Assembly: GCF_002741035.1 (NCBI RefSeq)
Contig: NZ_CP016808.1
Coordinates: 1,612,001 to 1,676,000 of the forward strand
DNA from: Paenibacillus sp. BIHB 4019
GTDB lineage: Bacteria; Bacillota; Bacilli; Paenibacillales; Paenibacillaceae
Direction of reading: 5' to 3'
Length of the DNA stretch: 64,000 bases
The notes under the pieces were generated by a model. The model was not told the DNA's origin. It ran no database searches and saw only the letters and a program-made list of their open reading frames with translations. Within the stretch, counting starts at the first letter, position 1. Every line of letters starts with the position of its first letter. Made by a program: the position numbers and the translations under genes. Positions 36,566-45,696 of the stretch are shown piece after piece.

Positions 36566-38641
36566 ATGAAACGAACTTCCATTGTCGCTGTCACCCTCGC
36601 GCTGAGTATGCTGGCTCCCCTGCCTGCAATGGCTGCTGCGAACAGCAAACCGCTTGCTTATGATGCGGCTAAAAAAATAGCGGCTGAGAAAGCCAAGCTG
36701 CTGACAGAAACCTACGGCATGACAAGCGTCCAATACGCGCTCATTGATGATGGGGAAATTACGATTTCGGGGCATGCAGGAAAAAATGATCTAACGGATT
36801 CGATTCCACTCTCCTCAAATACCATTTATGGAATCGGCTCTACAAGCAAAATGTTTCTCACGACAGCTGTTATGAAGCTTGTAGACGAGGGCAAGGTAGA
36901 TTTGGATTTGCCCGTTGTGAACTATATCCCTGACTTTAAGATGAAAGACAGCCGCTACAAACAGATTACAACGCGCATGCTGCTGAATCATTCCTCCGGC
37001 TTTCTCGGAACTACCGGCAATAATGCCACCTTGTATGGGGATAATGATACTTATGCACATGATACTTTTCTAGAGCAGTTGGCTACTCAAAGCTTGAAGG
37101 CAGATCCCGGAGCCTTTTCAGTCTATTGCAACGATGGTTTTACGTTAGCTGAAATTCTGGTAGAAAGAGTTAGCGGCATCGGTTTTACAGCATTTATACA
37201 CAAATATATTACTGGGCCTCTAGACATGAGCCATACAAAAACACCGCAGGATCTCATTGATCAAGCGGCGCTGGCCGGCATCTATTCCCCGCTGTATGAG
37301 GGACAGCTCCCACAAGAGAATTATAATATTATTGCCACGGGAGGCCTTTACTCCACAGCTGAAGATCTCGCGGCCTTTTCACAAATTTTCACAGGGCAGA
37401 CGGAAGGCATTCTTTCTGCAAAATCGCTAGAAGCGATGGCACAAGAGGAGTATAAAAGCGGCATGTGGCCGGAGGAAGCCCATCCGTCCTACCTCTCCTA
37501 CGGGCTAGGCTGGGATAGCGTCCACTTGTTCCCCTTTGATGAATACGGCATTAAGGCCCTTTCCAAAGGTGGCGACACGATTTCGTATCATTCATCCTTG
37601 GTCGTGCTCCCGGAATACAAGCTGTCTGCCGCTGTTGTCTCTTCAGGTGGTTCAAGCGCATTAGACCAAATGATCGCCAATGAACTGCTGCTCAGCGTCC
37701 TTCAGGAGAAGGGTGTTATTAAGGAACGGAAACCGGAGGGGTCGTATGGCGTGCCTATTAAGGCAGACATGCCGCAGGAAGTAACACAGTACGCGGGTAT
37801 TTATGGCGGTGGATCAAATAAGTTATTGAAGATAGAAGTGAAAACCGAGGGCGAAATGTCTGTATCCACGGTTACGGCTCCGAACAATCCTGCCCAGACA
37901 TATACGTACACCGCTGACGGTTCTTTTGTAAACGGTGAAGGCACTGAAAAGGTAAAATTCGTTGTGGAGAAAAATGGGCATACCTACTTGTGGTCCCGCT
38001 CTTATATAGCTATCCCGGGGATAGGACAAACGGCAATTTCCAAGTATAATGCCGAGAAGCTTGAAGACAACCCATTAGCCCAAGACGCAGCTGACGCATG
38101 GGCACAGCGTGACGGTCAAAAATATTATTGGGTGAATGGAAAATACACATCAACGTCCTACCTCCATTCGACACCCATCCTACCTTTTCAGACTTCTAAA
38201 GAAGTTCCAGGGTATGTATTGAATCAAAAAATGATTGGAGCAGACAAAGCCGTTAATCAGCTGCAAATTCCTGGCATGGATGGCCGTGACACGATGGAAA
38301 TCGAATTTTTCAAGAAAAATGGAATCGAGTATATGAAAGCAGCAGGCAACCTATACGCCAGTGAAGAGCTTGTAAAACCGCTCTATTCGGGCAAACAGTC
38401 TTCGGCAACAATCCAAGCGGACGGCGAAGCCAAATGGTACACCGTCTCAGCGAAGGATACAGGAAAAGTCATGACGGTTAATATGCCTGCCCACGGCTCC
38501 TTTGCCGTCTATAATGAAGCTGGTATTTGCATAAATCATACCGTTATCAGCGAGAACAATCAGGCCGTATTGCCAGAGAACGGCAGCGTTGTCTTTGCGG
38601 GCGAGGTTGGCTCTACGTTTGGCATTTCATTGAAAAAGTAA
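36566..38641 (+). CDS. Secreted beta-lactamase-family serine hydrolase (PBP4*/EstB-like)
   Basis: 691-residue secreted protein. A Sec signal peptide (1-24, [16 protein letters not shown]) is followed by a class C beta-lactamase/DD-peptidase domain (about 30-380) with the SxxK serine in [14 protein letters not shown], the Tyr block [12 protein letters not shown] and a late [10 protein letters not shown] loop. The remaining 300 residues form beta-rich tail domains of unknown type. Probably acts on peptidoglycan or small esters at the cell surface. GATAGGAG stands upstream of ATG. Shares its promoter type with the upstream hydrolase. Confidence 0.88.
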   Translation: MKRTSIVAVTLALSMLAPLPAMAAANSKPLAYDAAKKIAAEKAKLLTETYGMTSVQYALIDDGEITISGHAGKNDLTDSIPLSSNTIYGIGSTSKMFLTTAVMKLVDEGKVDLDLPVVNYIPDFKMKDSRYKQITTRMLLNHSSGFLGTTGNNATLYGDNDTYAHDTFLEQLATQSLKADPGAFSVYCNDGFTLAEILVERVSGIGFTAFIHKYITGPLDMSHTKTPQDLIDQAALAGIYSPLYEGQLPQENYNIIATGGLYSTAEDLAAFSQIFTGQTEGILSAKSLEAMAQEEYKSGMWPEEAHPSYLSYGLGWDSVHLFPFDEYGIKALSKGGDTISYHSSLVVLPEYKLSAAVVSSGGSSALDQMIANELLLSVLQEKGVIKERKPEGSYGVPIKADMPQEVTQYAGIYGGGSNKLLKIEVKTEGEMSVSTVTAPNNPAQTYTYTADGSFVNGEGTEKVKFVVEKNGHTYLWSRSYIAIPGIGQTAISKYNAEKLEDNPLAQDAADAWAQRDGQKYYWVNGKYTSTSYLHSTPILPFQTSKEVPGYVLNQKMIGADKAVNQLQIPGMDGRDTMEIEFFKKNGIEYMKAAGNLYASEELVKPLYSGKQSSATIQADGEAKWYTVSAKDTGKVMTVNMPAHGSFAVYNEAGICINHTVISENNQAVLPENGSVVFAGEVGSTFGISLKK

Positions 38642-38677
38642 AAAATAGAGGCTTGTCTTCATATATTAAACAACACT

Positions 38678-38709
38678 AGGGGTCACCACATTTAAGGTGG
38701 CCCCTTTAC
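38678..38709 (+). terminator. Probable terminator of the serine hydrolase gene
   Basis: AGGGGTCACC pairs with GGTGGCCCCT (one G-T wobble); only a short T-tract follows. Confidence 0.6.
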
Positions 38710-38762
38710 TGCTTGAATTCGTATTAGAGACGTTGCTCGAAATATTATGAATGAGCAGCATT

Positions 38763-39155
38763 CTATAGAAGGGACTGAACAATGCTGACATCCGGAATCT
38801 TATACCCGTTTGGAGCTGCTTGAAAAACACGCTCCCAGATGTCCGCCTCTATTGGAGGAAGCTCGTCATATCGCGGGTATACAAATAGGGAAGATAACAG
38901 ATTAGAGATTTTATCTTCAGGCTGCGCTGGCTGTATGGCTGGATCATGGTCATTTGCGGGCCCTACTTGTTGGTTTTGTAATACATGGCTTGCCCGTTTC
39001 AGTCTGGGGCGGCGTTTACGTACTCGCCTTACGATCTTTTTCTTGTAAATCTTCTTTGTCTTGTAAATCTTCTTTGTTTGCTTCTTTGTTTGCTTCTTAT
39101 TTTTCTTTTTCGCTTTATTGCTCCCGGTTGTTTTTTTCTTCGATTGGCGCGCCAT
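38763..39155 (-). CDS. Overlapping ORF: basic repeat-rich N-terminus with acidic/neutral C-terminal domain, possible -1 frameshift extension of the GT4 gene
   Basis: 130 codons that overlap the last 127 bases of the glycosyltransferase gene in the -1 frame. The start of the ORF is lysine-rich and repetitive (KKQTKKQTKKIYKTKKIYKKK), and the end looks like real protein: NLLSSLFVYPRYDELPPIEA and DIWERVFQAAPNGYKIPDVS. GAGGGG nine bases before ATG 39155 would allow independent initiation. Alternatively a -1 shift on A AAA AAA (39137-39131) joins it to the glycosyltransferase, giving about 584 residues. A one-base homopolymer error or mutation would also explain it. I do not recognise the C-terminal segment. 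Confidence 0.6.
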   Translation of the reverse strand: MARQSKKKTTGSNKAKKKNKKQTKKQTKKIYKTKKIYKKKIVRRVRKRRPRLKRASHVLQNQQVGPANDHDPAIQPAQPEDKISNLLSSLFVYPRYDELPPIEADIWERVFQAAPNGYKIPDVSIVQSLL

Positions 39156-40516
39156 TTTCTTCTTCCCCTCTGTTGTGGCGTTACTGGGCTTTGCAGCTCA
39201 GTCTGCTGGGCCATCTGTGGTTCGATTTGCGGCTCGATTTGCGGTTCGATCTGTTGCTCAGCCTGCTGTTCAGTCTGCGGCTCATTTTGTTCGGGATGCT
39301 TGCTCCTCGCCAACTCATATAGTGCTAACACCCGGTTAGTCATCTCAGGCAATGCCCAATGCCGCTCTCCCCATTCTTTTGCCTGACTCGCCATGCTGCT
39401 CAACCGGTTTGTATCCTGTAAAGCGGATCTTAAGCATAAATGCAGCTCATTAATATCTCCGGCATGAAATACAAGCCCATTCACGGCATGGGTTACCATT
39501 TCCGGTATACCGCCAGCGTCAGAAGCGATAACCGGCTTGCCCGCTATTTGAGCCTCAATAACGGCAAACGGCTGATTATCCTGCATGCTGGGCAAAACGA
39601 TAAAATCTGCCTGATGAATCAAAGCGGGAACGTCCTCCCGGTTTCCTAAAAAAATGACGTGGTCGCCCAGACCGAAATCTTTCGTTATATTCATGATTTC
39701 TTCACGGAGAGAGCCTTCTCCAGCTAACCAGCAAACCCAATCCGAACGCTCCGCTTTCAGTTTTACGAGTGCATGAATGAGATAAATATGTCCTTTCACA
39801 ACATCAAAGCGGGCAGGACATAAAAATACGCTTGCTCCTTCAGGCTTGACAATCATGGTATCACGCAGCATATTTTGTTGAAATTGTTCTTTATCAAATC
39901 CATAGTGGCTTACGATAATCTTGGGCTCGGGAACTGCAAAATCCTCAACCATTACTCTTTTTAACCACTCTGAAGGCGATATCGTGACATCACTGACTGT
40001 TGCCCCCAGATGCTCGCGCAATGCCGAATATTTCCAAAGCGGGGAATTTGTATCTTGGTCTGTTAACCCCAATGTCTTTAATCTAACGAACCATTCCCTT
40101 GTCAGGCATCCGTGAATAGTCGTTACTAAGGGCGTATGGGCAGGCTTTACACGTGACAATGCATGAGCACTCATAATGTCCTGCGCATGAATGATGTCAT
40201 ACTCGGCCAAGCCGAAATACATAGCAGCTGCTTCAAAACAGTAACGCTCAACCTCAGAAAATGTAATCCAGGGATCAATTCCGGACAAATGGTGATCCAT
40301 GTAGTGGTTCGATTGATGGGCAATCAGCGGTTGCAGCTTGGCTTTATCAATAGCCATCTCTTTGCCCGGAATATAAAACCCCTGCCCATCAGGTGTCGGG
40401 GAGAAGATATCGACATGATGCCCCGCGAACTTCAGCCCTTCTTCCAGCTGATTTACATATGTGTTTACGCCGCCGGCATGTGGCAGCGACCAACTGCAGG
40501 CGATTAATATTCGCAT
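39029..40516 (-). CDS. GT4-family glycosyltransferase with repeat-built basic tail
   Basis: 495 residues. GT-B fold: N-terminal domain RILIACSWSLPHAGGVNTYVNQ ... YDIIHAQDIMSAHAL; C-terminal nucleotide-binding domain VFLCPARFDVVKGHIYLI, then VIFLGNREDVPALIHQADFIVLPS and the catalytic-loop variant DNQPFAVIE (DX7E instead of EX7E), IAGKPVIASDAGGIPEMV. After about residue 415 the sequence is low-complexity: QIEPQIEPQIEPQMAQQTE, then an Arg/Lys-rich tail. ATG 40516 follows GGAGGG by five bases. Divergent from the sugar dehydrogenase gene and paralogous to the two GT4 genes at 43-45.7 kb. Confidence 0.92.
   Translation of the reverse strand: MRILIACSWSLPHAGGVNTYVNQLEEGLKFAGHHVDIFSPTPDGQGFYIPGKEMAIDKAKLQPLIAHQSNHYMDHHLSGIDPWITFSEVERYCFEAAAMYFGLAEYDIIHAQDIMSAHALSRVKPAHTPLVTTIHGCLTREWFVRLKTLGLTDQDTNSPLWKYSALREHLGATVSDVTISPSEWLKRVMVEDFAVPEPKIIVSHYGFDKEQFQQNMLRDTMIVKPEGASVFLCPARFDVVKGHIYLIHALVKLKAERSDWVCWLAGEGSLREEIMNITKDFGLGDHVIFLGNREDVPALIHQADFIVLPSMQDNQPFAVIEAQIAGKPVIASDAGGIPEMVTHAVNGLVFHAGDINELHLCLRSALQDTNRLSSMASQAKEWGERHWALPEMTNRVLALYELARSKHPEQNEPQTEQQAEQQIEPQIEPQIEPQMAQQTELQSPVTPQQRGRRKWRANRRKKQPGAIKRKRKIRSKQRSKQRRFTRQRRFTRKRS
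39042..39098 (-). repeat. Short tandem repeats in the glycosyltransferase tail
   Basis: Minus strand: a 12-base unit AAGAAGCAAACA occurs twice, then an 18-base unit AAGAAGATTTACAAGACA twice. They encode RSKQRSKQ and RRFTRQRRFTRK in the glycosyltransferase frame and KKQTKKQT and KKIYKTKKIYK in the -1 frame, so both frames stay basic. Prone to copy-number change. Confidence 0.7.
39131..39137 (-). other. Candidate -1 ribosomal frameshift heptamer A AAA AAA
   Basis: In the glycosyltransferase frame the codons are AGA AAA AAA CAA, giving X-XXY-YYZ as A-AAA-AAA. Slipping back one base enters the 38763-39155 frame. A purine-rich AGAGGGG lies about 25 bases upstream; no strong downstream stem was seen. 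Confidence 0.45.
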
Positions 40517-40747
40517 GTGTTCCCTCCGATTGGTCTGTCGTCCAAATATAATATGAGATTTCAAGTGCGTTGTTAACGTACACCAACCTATTTATACCTC
40601 GTATCGATACAGGCAATTATCATGTCGTTTTTTCTTTCCAGCCCCATTAATTCCAACTATTGTTTCCAAAACTCAGCGCCTCTCTCTATTTCTGCTAGAC
40701 CTCGTGATACTCTACTATTTCCATAAAATTTAGACTCTCAACTATAG

Positions 40748-40797
40748 CAGCTTTGATTCATTCGCGTATTATGCTAGAAGATGAATCAAAGGAGCTG
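40748..40797 (+). promoter_or_regulatory. Inverted repeat covering the ribosome site of the nucleotide-sugar dehydrogenase gene
   Basis: CTTTGATTCAT (40751-40761) and ATGAATCAAAG (40781-40791) are perfect 11-bp arms, extended by CAGCT/AGCTG with a one-base bulge. The right arm contains the AAAGGAG ribosome site, so the RNA hairpin would hide it; the DNA could also be an operator. Confidence 0.5.
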
Positions 40798-40802
40798 ACA
40801 GA

Positions 40803-42080
40803 GTGATGGAGCATGCCCCTAAATTTAAAATTGGCATTATCGGTCTGGGATACGTTGGATTGCCACTCGCCAAATTGTTTCTGGAAGGAGGAAACACGGT
40901 TTACGGCATTGATGCCGATGAACGAAAAATCAATATGTTGATGAAGTATCAATCCTATTTGTCTGACTTTAAGAGGACGGATATTCGAAAGCTTTTTAGT
41001 AAAAATAGTTTTCATGTCAGCACGAAATTCGACGTAATCGAGAAGGTCGATGTTATAATCCTTTGCGTTCCGACACCGCTTGATGAGCAGCATCAACCTG
41101 ATTTGAGCTATGTAATAGGCGCAGCACAAAGCTCACTTCCCTATTTGCATAGAGGGCAGCTCATTGTGCTGGAAAGCTCTACATTTCCAGGAACAAGCGA
41201 GGAACGGCTAAAACCGATGCTGGAGTCAACTGGACTTCTTGTAGGCAAAGACATTTCGCTCGCCTATTCACCAGAGCGAATTGATCCCGGTTCTAAATGG
41301 GAGCTGGAACAAATCCCTAAAGTGGTTGGCGGCGTAACTCCATCCTGCACAGCCTATGCGAAGCAAGTATATGGCTCAGTGTTTAATGAAGTGGTCCTTG
41401 TGTCATCGCCACGCGTTGCTGAAATGACGAAGCTTCTGGAAAACTGCCAGCGATACTTGAATATTTCATTTATGAACAGTCTGTTGAAGTTAAGCGAGGA
41501 GCTGGATATAAATCTCTGGGAAGCCATCGAGGCAGCAGGAACTAAGCCGTTTGGATTTACAAAATATTATCCAGGCCCTGGCGTTGGAGGGCATTGCATT
41601 CCGGTCGACCCCCTATATTTATTGTGGAAGGCAAGAGAACATCATATGGATTTGCCGTTCATTGACCTTTGCCATCAAGTAAACGAGGATATGCCGGGGT
41701 ACATTGTAGGACGAGTGGCAAAGAGCCTGCAGCCAAAAGCGCTTAAAGAATGCAGTGTGCTTGTCATTGGAGTTACGTATAAAAAAGACGTTAATGATAT
41801 GCGGGAGTCCGTTGCGCTGCCTATTATGGAGCATTTACTGCAAGCGGGCGTCAAACTGGGGTACTTTGACCCCTATGTGAAGGCTCTAAAAATAGGCGAA
41901 ACCGTCCTTCATAGTACACCGCTCACTGCCCGAAAAATGAAAAATTATGATTGCACTTTAATTTTAACGGATCATTCCAATATCCCATATGAGCTTCTTG
42001 TGGCGCACACGCCCATTGTCATCGATACACGTAACGCCACTGGAAAAATGGCAGAGCGAGAAAATGTTATTTTACTCTAG
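40803..42080 (+). CDS. UDP-glucose/UDP-N-acetylhexosamine 6-dehydrogenase family protein
   Basis: 425-residue NAD-dependent nucleotide-sugar dehydrogenase that oxidises the C6 alcohol to a carboxylate. Rossmann motif GIIGLGYVGLPLAKLF, central ILCVPTPLDEQHQPD, catalytic cysteine in PGVGGHCIPVDPLYLL, C-terminal VLVIGVTYKKDVNDMRESVA. The WecC/WbpA-like pattern fits UDP-N-acetyl-sugars better than UDP-glucose, but specificity is not certain. Start GTG 40803 or ATG 40806, both after AAAGGAG. First gene of a four- or five-gene rightward glycan operon. Confidence 0.92.
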   Translation: MMEHAPKFKIGIIGLGYVGLPLAKLFLEGGNTVYGIDADERKINMLMKYQSYLSDFKRTDIRKLFSKNSFHVSTKFDVIEKVDVIILCVPTPLDEQHQPDLSYVIGAAQSSLPYLHRGQLIVLESSTFPGTSEERLKPMLESTGLLVGKDISLAYSPERIDPGSKWELEQIPKVVGGVTPSCTAYAKQVYGSVFNEVVLVSSPRVAEMTKLLENCQRYLNISFMNSLLKLSEELDINLWEAIEAAGTKPFGFTKYYPGPGVGGHCIPVDPLYLLWKAREHHMDLPFIDLCHQVNEDMPGYIVGRVAKSLQPKALKECSVLVIGVTYKKDVNDMRESVALPIMEHLLQAGVKLGYFDPYVKALKIGETVLHSTPLTARKMKNYDCTLILTDHSNIPYELLVAHTPIVIDTRNATGKMAERENVILL

Positions 42081-42092
42081 GAGGGTATTCCA

Positions 42093-43055
42093 TTGAAGGT
42101 AGCAGTAACAGGCGGTGCAGGTTTTATCGGCTCTCATTTAGTAGAGCGTCTGCTGGAAGCGGGCCATACGGTTTGGACGTTGGATGATTTCTCGACCGGA
42201 CGGCCGGAGTTTTTATCCCATCTTCAAGCTAATAAACGCCATACGCTCATCCAAGGCTCGGTAACTGACCGAAGGACGCTCAAGAAATTAATGGATCGAG
42301 TGGACGTGGTCTTTCATCTAGCGGCTGTGTTGGGTGTTAAAAATACGGTAGAGGATCCCCTCAAGGTTATTGAAGGCAACATTGATGGCACGCGCAATGT
42401 TCTTGAATTGGCATATCCACGTCATACAAAGGTCATTTTTTCATCAACATCCGAAATATATGGAAAAAATAAAGTGCTGCCCTTCCACGAAATGTCCGAC
42501 CGTTTTTATGGGGCCCCTTCTGTTCATCGTTGGTGTTATGCAACAGCAAAATCGCTCGATGAGCATATGTGCTTCGCCTATGCAGCAAAGGGACTCCCTG
42601 TCACCGTGCTTCGATATTTCAATGCATATGGACCAAGACAAACGAATTCGCAATATGGCGGGGTGGTCGCAAGATTTATTAAAGCAGCTCTGAAAGGGGA
42701 ACCGCTTGAGGTTTATGGCGACGGAGCACAGACGCGTTGCTTCACCTATGTGGACGATACGGTTAATGGCACATTAGCAGCACTTCACGAGAAAGCAAAC
42801 GGACTCGCCTTTAATATTGGCTCTAATTGCCCTATCACAATCTGGGAGTTGGCGCAGCTGATTATTAGGCTAAGCGGTTCGACCTCCCCGATATTGCTTA
42901 AATCGTATGCCGAAGCTTACGGTTCAGGCTATGAAGATATGCCTGGACGTGAGCCGGATTTGACTCGATCCGAATCATTGCTCGGCTACAAGCCTTCCGT
43001 GAATTTGGAAGAGGGGCTTCACAAGACAATTGAATGGTATCGCAATCGGTTATGA
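42093..43055 (+). CDS. NAD-dependent nucleotide-sugar epimerase/dehydratase
   Basis: 320 residues, extended SDR: VTGGAGFIGSHLVERLLEAG, then VFHLAAVLGV, FSSTSEIYG and the catalytic Tyr/Lys in RWCYATAKSLDEHM, followed by RYFNAYGPRQ. The pattern is near UDP-glucuronate decarboxylase/4-epimerase enzymes, so it may act on the product of the preceding dehydrogenase. Starts with TTG 42093 after AGGAGGG (spacing seven). 12 bases after the dehydrogenase stop. Confidence 0.9.
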   Translation: MKVAVTGGAGFIGSHLVERLLEAGHTVWTLDDFSTGRPEFLSHLQANKRHTLIQGSVTDRRTLKKLMDRVDVVFHLAAVLGVKNTVEDPLKVIEGNIDGTRNVLELAYPRHTKVIFSSTSEIYGKNKVLPFHEMSDRFYGAPSVHRWCYATAKSLDEHMCFAYAAKGLPVTVLRYFNAYGPRQTNSQYGGVVARFIKAALKGEPLEVYGDGAQTRCFTYVDDTVNGTLAALHEKANGLAFNIGSNCPITIWELAQLIIRLSGSTSPILLKSYAEAYGSGYEDMPGREPDLTRSESLLGYKPSVNLEEGLHKTIEWYRNRL

Positions 43056-43088
43056 AATGAATCCTTGCAGCCGAATGGGGAGTGACAG

Positions 43089-44309
43089 ATGAAAATTGGA
43101 CTTGTTTCCTATTGGTGTATTCCTTATACAGGCGGAGTATCCACTTATGTTTTGGCGCTTCAAAAAGGCCTTGAGGAGAGAGGGCATGAAGTTGACATCC
43201 TCTCCCATAACCAATCCGGATTACATTATCATATCGTTAATAAAGGCAAATCCATTGATAAGCAAACCTTTTTAACTCCGATCATGAAACAAATTGGGAT
43301 TCGCTTCAATATGAAATCAAGAAACTACGATGCTTGGCTTGCGGCAATGGAAGGCGAGCGTCTTGCTTTCCGCCAAGCTCTAACAACATTCACACTAACA
43401 AAATACGATGTGCTTCATGCACAGGATGTTATTTCTGCGACTGCTGTTTCTGAAATTAAACCAAAGAACACTCCGCTTGTCGTGACCCTCCACGGCAAGC
43501 TGGAAGCCGAATGGAAGCTTCAAGGCGTTATTTCAGACCCCTCCCCGGCAGCAACGTGGGCTAGTACACTTGACCAATATGGAAGCAGGGTGGGAGACCG
43601 AATCATCGTTCCTTCAAAGTGGCTCAAGCAGCAGTATGAGTCAACTAGCGATTTAGAAAAAGATCCATTTGACGTCATCCCTTATGGCTTCGATACGTTA
43701 TCTTTTCTGCGCCAAGCCATAAGTCTGAAGGGGGCCATTCCAGAAAGCAGTTTAAAGCTAATCGTTTGTCCGGCGCGCCTGGATGCGGTAAAGGGCCACG
43801 AGGTTTTACTACATGCTCTTGAGCTACTGCGAAAGAGACGGTCAGATTGGGTTTGCTGGCTAGTTGGGGATGGTCCGCTGCGCCCAAGGCTTGAGCAACT
43901 GACCAATCATTTAAAGCTTCAGCAGCATGTTATGTTTCTGGGACATCGCAACGATATGGCTGCACTTCTAAGTCAGGCTGATATGGTCGTGGCACCAAGT
44001 ATTCATGACAATTTGCCTTTTGCCATCATGGAGGCACAAGTAGCCGGGAAACCAATAATTGCTTCGGATGCAGGAGGAATTCCAGAAATGATAGCTGATG
44101 GAGAAAGCGGGTTATTATTTACATCCGGTCGTGCAGATTTATTATGTGAACGAATCAATAAACTACTTGACGATGACTGGCTTCAGAAAAGACTTGCCAA
44201 TCAAGCCAGATACCATGGGCTTAGGCAGTGGTCTTTGGATTCCATGACGGAACGAACGCTGCAGCTGTACGATGAGGCGCTTCAAGCCAAGCAGCGTGGT
44301 GGAAAATGA
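43089..44309 (+). CDS. GT4-family glycosyltransferase
   Basis: 406 residues: GLVSYWCIPYTGGVSTYVLA at the N-terminus, YDVLHAQDVISATAV, then IVCPARLDAVKGHEVLLHAL, VMFLGHRNDMAALLSQADMVVAPS and the DX7E variant DNLPFAIME with AGKPIIASDAGGIPEMI. Cytosolic or membrane-associated enzyme that adds a sugar from a nucleotide donor. Closely similar to the enzymes at 39029 and 44306. The stop overlaps the next start (ATGA). Acceptor and sugar unknown. Confidence 0.92.
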   Translation: MKIGLVSYWCIPYTGGVSTYVLALQKGLEERGHEVDILSHNQSGLHYHIVNKGKSIDKQTFLTPIMKQIGIRFNMKSRNYDAWLAAMEGERLAFRQALTTFTLTKYDVLHAQDVISATAVSEIKPKNTPLVVTLHGKLEAEWKLQGVISDPSPAATWASTLDQYGSRVGDRIIVPSKWLKQQYESTSDLEKDPFDVIPYGFDTLSFLRQAISLKGAIPESSLKLIVCPARLDAVKGHEVLLHALELLRKRRSDWVCWLVGDGPLRPRLEQLTNHLKLQQHVMFLGHRNDMAALLSQADMVVAPSIHDNLPFAIMEAQVAGKPIIASDAGGIPEMIADGESGLLFTSGRADLLCERINKLLDDDWLQKRLANQARYHGLRQWSLDSMTERTLQLYDEALQAKQRGGK

Positions 44310-45664
44310 GGATTCTCCTTGCCACGTATTGGAAGCTCCCTCATGTTGGCGGTGTATGGGCATATATCCAAGATTTAAAAACTAGTTTGGAGCGTCTAGG
44401 CCATGAGGTAGATGTGTTTGCGAGGCATCCTGATGAAAAAAGCTACTATATGCTGGGTACAGGGCAGCGAGTACAGAAAAGGTATTTCAAACAGCTCGTC
44501 GAGCGAGAAATTAAGGCCGTATATGCTGCACAGCAAATTCCCATTGATCCATGGATCGTCGATCAAGAAATTGAGTTTTGCACCTATGCGCTAGCAGCCT
44601 CGTATTTCGGACTGAAAAAATATGATTTGATTCACGCGCAGGATGTCATATCCTCCCGGGCGCTATGGCAGATTAAGCCGGAGGGCCTGCCTTTAATAAA
44701 TACCATCCATGGATGCCTGGCGACCGAATACTGGCTTTCGCTTGAAGGAAAAGCACCGCCTGCATTCATTTGGAAATATGCTTGCGCAAGAGAATATTAT
44801 GGAGCTACTTCGAGCGATTTGTCCATCGTGCCGACGAAGTGGCTGCAGCGGACACTAGCCAGCTATTTAGTGCCAATCGATCATATGGAAGTTGTCCCCT
44901 ATGGAATGAACGTTGAACATCACTTGCAACGGATGAAAGAGAATACTGCCTTAATGCTCCCGTCCAACCTCCACATTATTGCCTGTCCAGCGAGGCTTGA
45001 TAAAGTGAAAGGCCACAGCAGCTTGCTTAGTGCTTTATACCAGTTAAAGCAAACCAGAAGCGATTGGATTTGTCTGTTCATTGGCGATGGCTACCTTCGG
45101 TCAGAGTTGGAAAATCAGACTGCTCATTTGGGACTGAGCCATCATGTGCTTTTTATTGGCAGCAGAAACGATGTGCCCGCACTGCTGCAGCAATCCGATA
45201 TTGTTGTACTCCCGAGTCTGCATGATAACCAGCCTTATGCTGTGATGGAAGCACAGATCTCGCGCAAGCCCCTCGTCGTCTCCAATGCCGGCGGAATTCC
45301 GGAAATGGTAAGTCATAACCATACAGGATTGATGGCAAATGCAGGTGATAGCAATGAACTGTCGCGTTACTTGCAATTGCTGCTCGAAAACCAATCGCTT
45401 TCACAAAGATTAGCTTATAACGGTTACGAATGGGGGATCAAGCAATGGTCGCTTCCGAAGATGGTCGATCGAGTAGTTGACTGTTATGAAATACTTCTAA
45501 GTAACCAGCATATAAGAAAAGCAAACCATCCCCCGAAATATGCCGGCCATCATGGTTCCGGAATATGTGAAATGCTCCGCAAGAATCAAGGCATGTATAT
45601 TCCAGCTTCCTTCTCCATCGTGGATGATCACATTGTAGGCTCGGTTATTTTTCAAGCGAGGTAA
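44306..45664 (+). CDS. GT4-family glycosyltransferase with C-terminal extension
   Basis: 452 residues: RILLATYWKLPHVGGVWAYI, YDLIHAQDVISSRALWQI, then IIACPARLDKVKGHSSLLSA, VLFIGSRNDVPALLQQSDIVVLPS and DX7E variant DNQPYAVME with KPLVVSNAGGIPEMV. After the catalytic core comes an unrelated 50-residue tail (about 400-452) with HHGSGICEML and YIPASFSIVDDHIVGSVIFQ. Four-base overlap (ATGA) with the previous gene. In all three GT4 proteins the tail is what differs most. Confidence 0.91.
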   Translation: MRILLATYWKLPHVGGVWAYIQDLKTSLERLGHEVDVFARHPDEKSYYMLGTGQRVQKRYFKQLVEREIKAVYAAQQIPIDPWIVDQEIEFCTYALAASYFGLKKYDLIHAQDVISSRALWQIKPEGLPLINTIHGCLATEYWLSLEGKAPPAFIWKYACAREYYGATSSDLSIVPTKWLQRTLASYLVPIDHMEVVPYGMNVEHHLQRMKENTALMLPSNLHIIACPARLDKVKGHSSLLSALYQLKQTRSDWICLFIGDGYLRSELENQTAHLGLSHHVLFIGSRNDVPALLQQSDIVVLPSLHDNQPYAVMEAQISRKPLVVSNAGGIPEMVSHNHTGLMANAGDSNELSRYLQLLLENQSLSQRLAYNGYEWGIKQWSLPKMVDRVVDCYEILLSNQHIRKANHPPKYAGHHGSGICEMLRKNQGMYIPASFSIVDDHIVGSVIFQAR

Positions 45665-45696
45665 GGATAACTAAAAGTATAGAAAGGAAGTTTTAA

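Noticed and set aside
42370..42693. Plus-strand ORF overlapping the epimerase gene in another frame
   Set aside because: Alternative-frame shadow inside a gene with clear SDR motifs; no start signal.
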